From JARBUG01 sp035628915 (GTDB lineage: Bacteria; Bacillota; Sulfobacillia; Symbiobacteriales; Symbiobacteriaceae): a DNA stretch of 17,994 nt. Below the pieces are notes generated by a model, which did not search any database, was not told where the DNA came from, and saw nothing but the letters and a program-made list of their open reading frames with translations. The position numbers were made by a program, and so were the translations under genes. Where the stretch lies: contig DASPIW010000043.1 in the NCBI GenBank assembly GCA_035628915.1, forward strand, positions 1-17,994, written 5' to 3'. This document shows positions 14,694 to 17,994 of the stretch, piece by piece (the first letter of the stretch is position 1; each line of letters begins with the position of its first letter).

Positions 14694-16280
14694 ATGTCCG
14701 CACCCCCTAAAGAAACGCCGGCCCAGCGCGTAGAGCGAGTCAAGCGGGAAAAGGCTCCGTGGTCGATCCTGGAGGACATTAAACGGTACGCCCGGGAAGG
14801 AATCGCCTCGATTCCGGACGAGGACCTGAACATTCGCTTGAAACACTGGGGCATCTACACGCAGGGCGACGGGGCCGGTGTGCGCGGCAAGGCGGTGCCG
14901 TTCTTTCTCATGCGGGTTCGCACGCCGGGCGGCGTGCTGACGGCTGACCAGGCGGCGACAATCGCGAGCATCTCCGAGCGGTACGCCCGGTCCAGCCTGG
15001 CTGTGACCGTACGCGGCAACTTCCAACTCCACTGGCTGACCATCGAAGACCTGCCCGCCGCGTGGGAAGAGATGGCCGCCTTGGGCCTTACCTCCATGGG
15101 CGCGTGCGGCGACAATACCCGAACGGTCGTCGGCTGCCCGCTCGCCGGCCATCAGCACGACGAACTGATCGATGTTACATCCTTGGCGCTGGAGTTGGAC
15201 CGGTTCTTCAACGGCCATCCCGATTTCGCCAACTTCCCCCGGAAGCTCAAGATCAGCATTACGGGCTGCACTCACTGGTGCACCTATCCGGAAATCAACG
15301 ATGTTGGCTTGACGGCTGCCCGTCGCGGTGACGATGTAGGGTTTCATATGCGCGTCGGCGGCGGACTCTCTGCCCGGCCCCATCTGGCCGTTAGGCTGAA
15401 CGCCTTCCTCAAGCCGGATCAAGTGCTCGATGCCCTAAAGGCAGTTGCCGGCATCTTCCGGGACAGCGACGTGCTGCGAGAGAACCGGCAAAAGGCTCGC
15501 CTCAAGTTTCTGTTCCTCGACCATGGGTGGACTGCTGAGTCCTTCCTGGCCGAGATGGAGCGCAGGCTCGGGTACAAGCTGGCGCCGGCGGGCGATGAGG
15601 CGGTGCCGGAGCACACCTCCCGGGATCATGTGGGCATCCATCAGCAGAAGCAGGCGGGGCTGTACTATGCCGGTTTCTCGGTGCCCGGGGGTAGGCTTAC
15701 GCCGGCTGAGCTCCTCCGGCTGGCAGAATTGGCCCGCACCTATGGCAGCGGGGCCATGCGATTGACCACGACGCAAAACGTCGTGCTGCTTGACATTCCT
15801 GAGGATAGGCTCGCGGCGTTCCGCACGGCTGCTGCCGACCTGGGGCTTCCCCTGGGAGGCTCGCCGTTCCAGCGTGGGACGGTTTCATGCACGGGGATTG
15901 CGTTCTGCAAGTTGGCGCTCATTGAAACGAAAGCGTTCAGCATCAAGCTGGCTGAGGAGTTGGAGCGGCGCCTGCCCGGCTACACCAATGAGGTGAAGCT
16001 GCATGTCACGGGTTGCCCCAATGACTGCGGGCAGCACTGGATTGCCGATGTTGGGCTGCAGGGGGCGGCGGGGGGCTTCGACATTTTCCTTGGCGGTGGG
16101 CTGGGGGAGAATGCCGGGTTTTCACAGCGTGTCGGACTCCGGTTGCCGCCCCATGAAGTGGCTGATGCGTTGGAGCGGCTGTTCCGGTTCTTCCAGGAGA
16201 GCCGGGAAGAAGGGGAACGGTTCCGCACCTGGGTTGCCCGGAGCGATCAGGAGACTTTGTTGACCAGGTTACGAGGGTAG
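14694..16280 (+). CDS. Siroheme/4Fe-4S nitrite/sulfite reductase, probably ferredoxin-dependent assimilatory sulfite reductase
   Basis: The enzyme carries out six-electron reduction of sulfite to sulfide or nitrite to ammonium in the cytoplasm, usually with ferredoxin. The 528 aa cover the two ferredoxin-like and siroheme domains of the family at normal length. The four cluster ligands are C399 and C405 (SCTGIAFC) and C441 and C445 (TGCPNDC), the last bridging to siroheme. The N-terminal half keeps the related pseudo-repeat TGCTHWC (C192, C196). GIYTQ (Y55) and VVGCPLAG (C148) resemble the Tyr-Cys pair of mycobacterial sulfite reductase, whereas plant and cyanobacterial nitrite reductases, as I recall, have Phe and Asn there. 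ATG 14694 has TAGGAG 10 bases upstream. It is a single-gene unit with its own promoter and terminator. No sulfate- or nitrate-assimilation gene adjoins it to decide the substrate. Confidence 0.93.
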   Translation: MSAPPKETPAQRVERVKREKAPWSILEDIKRYAREGIASIPDEDLNIRLKHWGIYTQGDGAGVRGKAVPFFLMRVRTPGGVLTADQAATIASISERYARSSLAVTVRGNFQLHWLTIEDLPAAWEEMAALGLTSMGACGDNTRTVVGCPLAGHQHDELIDVTSLALELDRFFNGHPDFANFPRKLKISITGCTHWCTYPEINDVGLTAARRGDDVGFHMRVGGGLSARPHLAVRLNAFLKPDQVLDALKAVAGIFRDSDVLRENRQKARLKFLFLDHGWTAESFLAEMERRLGYKLAPAGDEAVPEHTSRDHVGIHQQKQAGLYYAGFSVPGGRLTPAELLRLAELARTYGSGAMRLTTTQNVVLLDIPEDRLAAFRTAAADLGLPLGGSPFQRGTVSCTGIAFCKLALIETKAFSIKLAEELERRLPGYTNEVKLHVTGCPNDCGQHWIADVGLQGAAGGFDIFLGGGLGENAGFSQRVGLRLPPHEVADALERLFRFFQESREEGERFRTWVARSDQETLLTRLRG

Positions 16281-16289
16281 GTAGCAAGC

Positions 16290-16328
16290 GTGGCAGGTCT
16301 GGGAACACCCCGGACCTGCCACTTTTTT
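16290..16328 (+). terminator. Strong rho-independent terminator of the reductase gene
   Basis: A 14-bp stem, GTGGCAGGTCTGGG (16290-16303) with CCCGGACCTGCCAC (16309-16322) and a single G-U pair, has loop AACAC and is followed directly by TTTTTT (16323-16328). It starts 9 bases after the stop codon. Confidence 0.97.
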
Positions 16329-16380
16329 GCTTGAAGGATATGACATTGATCACTAGTAGATAAGTACCATATGTAGTCAA

Positions 16381-16409
16381 TTGTGCTATTCGTTCGGTAG
16401 CGGTATAGT
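16381..16409 (+). promoter_or_regulatory. Candidate distal promoter of the repeat-protein gene
   Basis: TTGTGC (16381-16386), 17 bases, then TATAGT (16404-16409). The -10 box matches five of six positions, the -35 only three. It lies in an AT-rich stretch between the terminator at 16328 and the gene at 16526 and would give a leader of about 110 bases. Confidence 0.4.
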
Positions 16410-16423
16410 GGTATGGGGCAACC

Positions 16424-16452
16424 TTGACCATTAGAATGCACAGATGTATCAC
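16424..16452 (+). promoter_or_regulatory. Candidate proximal promoter of the repeat-protein gene
   Basis: TTGACC (16424-16429), 17 bases, then TATCAC (16447-16452). The -35 is identical to that of the reductase promoter; the -10 matches four of six. Downstream, the palindrome GGTGCACC (16464-16471) and a short hairpin GTGGT/ACCAC just before the ribosome site could form structure in the leader. Confidence 0.35.
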
Positions 16453-16525
16453 TGATATGGTCCGGTGCACCAGACGAAATTCGACATCATGGTGGTCGGG
16501 GTTACCACTCGGGGGGAGCATCCTA

Positions 16526-17994
16526 ATGAACACGTCGCGCCGTTTGCCGTGGATGAAGATCGTTGCCGCGCTTCTTGTGATGCTGACTGCGTTGAGCGTT
16601 CCCCGGGGCGCAAAGTCCGATTACTTCTTCAACATTAGCCTTACCGATGGCAGCGTTGGCGACTGGAGCAGTGTGGCAAACTGCCTTACGGATACGATGG
16701 AAGACACCAGCGGTGCAGAGCATGAAATCATCGAGTTTTGCATGGCGATTGATCCCACCGAGACCTTCGTTTATGCCTTGTATACGATCGATCTCCCCAA
16801 GAACCTTGACTCTATTGGGCAGGCAGGGTTCGGTATGTACTTTGACTCCGACCGGAATGGTGCAGTGGACCACATTGGGTGGGTTGAATTTGCAAACCAG
16901 GACAGAGTCAAGATCGAAACACAGCCGGGTGGTGCCGAATCTACGGCCCCTGACGGCGCATTTCAGTTCGTAAACCCCACGAACGCCTCAGATGCAATCG
17001 TTTATGTAGAGGCCAAGTTCCGGCTCGATTCCCTGGGCGTGCAGCCCTCAAGACCGTTCTATTGGCTCTGGGCAGAGGCGCATACCAGTGCGAGCCACAG
17101 TTCAAACATTAAGGACAGGGTTCCGGACGAGACTTCAGATGTGCGCGCCCTTCAGGTTAACCCGGATGGGTCGACTTCTGACGTATCAATCAGTCCCACA
17201 GCGCTTTCCGACAGCTACGCGGTGGGAGAGGACACAGACCTGGTCACTACGGGGCTGACTGGTGTCCTGTCGAACGACTCTGATTTTGATGACCCAGTTA
17301 TGACAGCCGCCGTCGATACGGGGCCCTTGCACGGAACGCTGACGCTCATGGACGATGGGTCGTTTGCATATTCACCCGAGCAGAACTGGAACGGAACCGA
17401 CGAGTTCACCTACACCGCCACGGGCGGCACGGAGACGACGCCGCCCCAATCGGTCACGATTGCCGTAGCGCCGGTGAACGACCCGCCGACCATCTCCGCG
17501 ATCAGCGACCAGGAGATTTCCGCGGGCAGCAGCACCGGGGACCTTGCCTTCACGCTCGGCGACGTGGATACGGCGATCGGAGACCTGACGGTCCAAGCGA
17601 GCTCGTCGAATCAGACGCTGGTGCCTGACAGTAACATCGTCGTTTCCGGGACTGGTACGAGCCGGACAGTGCGGGTGACGCCGGCTGCCGGACAGAGCGG
17701 CGCATCGGCGACGATCACCCTCACGGTCAGCGACGGTGACCTCACAGACTCGACGGATTTTCTCGTGGCTGTGACGGAGTTGAACACGGCGCCGAGCATC
17801 AGTAACATCACCAGCCAGACGACGGATGAGGATGTTGCTGTTGGGCCGATTACCTTCACGGTGGGCGACGCCGAGACGGCGGCCGCGGGGCTGACGGTGA
17901 GTGCGACCTCGTCGCATGAGACGCTGGTGCCGGTTGCGAACATTACGTTCGACGGGACGGGCGCCAGCCGGACGGTGACGGTGGCACCGGCACC
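16526..17994 (+). CDS. Large secreted protein with cadherin-like and tandem repeats (5' part, cut by the window end)
   Basis: The frame is open from ATG 16526 to the window end: 489 codons plus two bases, no stop. GGGGGGAG (16511-16518) is 7 bases upstream. The product has a signal peptide (MNTSRRLPWMKIVAALLVML, cleavage near residue 30). An unassigned domain (about 32-215) follows; its DGSVGDWSSV opening and beta pattern recall CBM9/DOMON-like domains, and it holds an EF-loop-like DSDRNGAVD (107-115). Next come a cadherin-like/VCBS-type domain (about 228-320: NDSDFDDP, GTLTLMDDGSFAYSP, GTDEFTYTA) and two about 102-residue repeats starting at 321 and 423. Such proteins are usually cell-surface or matrix adhesins, often calcium-binding. 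The first half is less GC-rich than the repeats and other genes here. The C-terminal anchor and true length lie outside the window. Confidence 0.88.
   Translation, partial: MNTSRRLPWMKIVAALLVMLTALSVPRGAKSDYFFNISLTDGSVGDWSSVANCLTDTMEDTSGAEHEIIEFCMAIDPTETFVYALYTIDLPKNLDSIGQAGFGMYFDSDRNGAVDHIGWVEFANQDRVKIETQPGGAESTAPDGAFQFVNPTNASDAIVYVEAKFRLDSLGVQPSRPFYWLWAEAHTSASHSSNIKDRVPDETSDVRALQVNPDGSTSDVSISPTALSDSYAVGEDTDLVTTGLTGVLSNDSDFDDPVMTAAVDTGPLHGTLTLMDDGSFAYSPEQNWNGTDEFTYTATGGTETTPPQSVTIAVAPVNDPPTISAISDQEISAGSSTGDLAFTLGDVDTAIGDLTVQASSSNQTLVPDSNIVVSGTGTSRTVRVTPAAGQSGASATITLTVSDGDLTDSTDFLVAVTELNTAPSISNITSQTTDEDVAVGPITFTVGDAETAAAGLTVSATSSHETLVPVANITFDGTGASRTVTVAPA
17486..17994 (+). repeat. Tandem coding repeat, unit 306 bases, one full and one partial copy
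   Basis: The first unit begins at PTISAISDQ (17486) and the second at PSISNITSQ (17792), exactly 306 bases (102 codons) apart. The match continues through QTLVPDSNIVVSGTGTSRTV versus ETLVPVANITFDGTGASRTV. AGACGCTGGTGCC recurs exactly at 17613-17625 and 17919-17931, the same distance apart. More copies probably follow beyond the window. Confidence 0.85.

Noticed and set aside
14637..15422. 261-codon - strand frame opposite the reductase gene
   Set aside because: It is antisense to a gene with all cofactor ligands in place; no ribosome site or recognisable motif.
16329..16525. Riboswitch in the leader of the repeat-protein gene
   Set aside because: Short palindromes are present, but I see no conserved core of any riboswitch class I know and no terminator or anti-terminator pair.
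17372..17943. Frames of 181 and 110 codons on the - strand opposite the repeat region
   Set aside because: They mirror the tandem repeats of the + strand exported protein, which has a signal peptide and ribosome site; the antisense frames have neither.

Overview
The window looks like chromosomal DNA from a high-GC, endospore-forming bacterium, most likely a high-GC Bacillota lineage such as relatives of Symbiobacterium. The evidence is a CotS-type spore-coat kinase homologue, strong AGGAGG-type ribosome binding sites, a MoxR/DUF58/DUF4350/DUF4129/SpoIIM/RDD envelope module, and no mobile elements. The genus cannot be fixed from this sequence alone.

Layout. (1) Positions 1-146: the 5S rRNA at the tail of an rRNA operon and its intrinsic terminator. 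(2) 158-657: an imperfect palindrome, then a small unrecognised membrane protein and a shared terminator. (3) 658-7699: a seven-gene envelope module. An RDD protein (-) is followed by a SpoIIM-family protein on the opposite strand (+), then DUF58, MoxR AAA+ ATPase, DUF4350, DUF4129 and a polytopic membrane protein, all (-). The five (-) genes from 7699 down to 2413 overlap head to tail (4, 100, 47 and 4 bases) and must be one operon. The SpoIIM gene lies tail to tail with DUF58 (23-base overlap) and head to head with RDD (32-base gap). (4) 7791-11981: a tight (-) operon, in transcription order mannose-1-phosphate guanylyltransferase, two GT4-type glycosyltransferases and a CotS-type kinase, probably making a spore-surface or cell-surface glycan. 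(5) 12094-14598: a divergent gene for a secreted/membrane TPM-domain protein with a long helical C-terminal region and a GGGGSW tail. (6) 14694-16280: a siroheme nitrite/sulfite reductase with a clear promoter and a strong terminator; two residues point to sulfite rather than nitrite. (7) 16329-17994: an AT-rich leader with two candidate promoters, then the first 489 codons of a large secreted protein with a cadherin-like domain and about 102-residue repeats, cut by the window end.

How it fits together. Apart from the rRNA and the reductase, nearly everything concerns the cell envelope or spore surface: a MoxR/DUF58 chaperone-like membrane module, a GDP-mannose-dependent glycan operon ending in a CotS kinase, a TPM-EzrA-like membrane protein and a repeat-rich exported protein. 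No CRISPR array, insertion sequence, prophage, tRNA or recognisable riboswitch was seen. The most interesting points are the strand inversion of the SpoIIM gene inside an otherwise co-directional module (an arrangement I also recall from the Mycobacterium tuberculosis Rv3691-Rv3695 cluster), the 100-base gene overlap that creates a poly-Ser/Ala tail, and a candidate forespore-type promoter in front of the MoxR operon.
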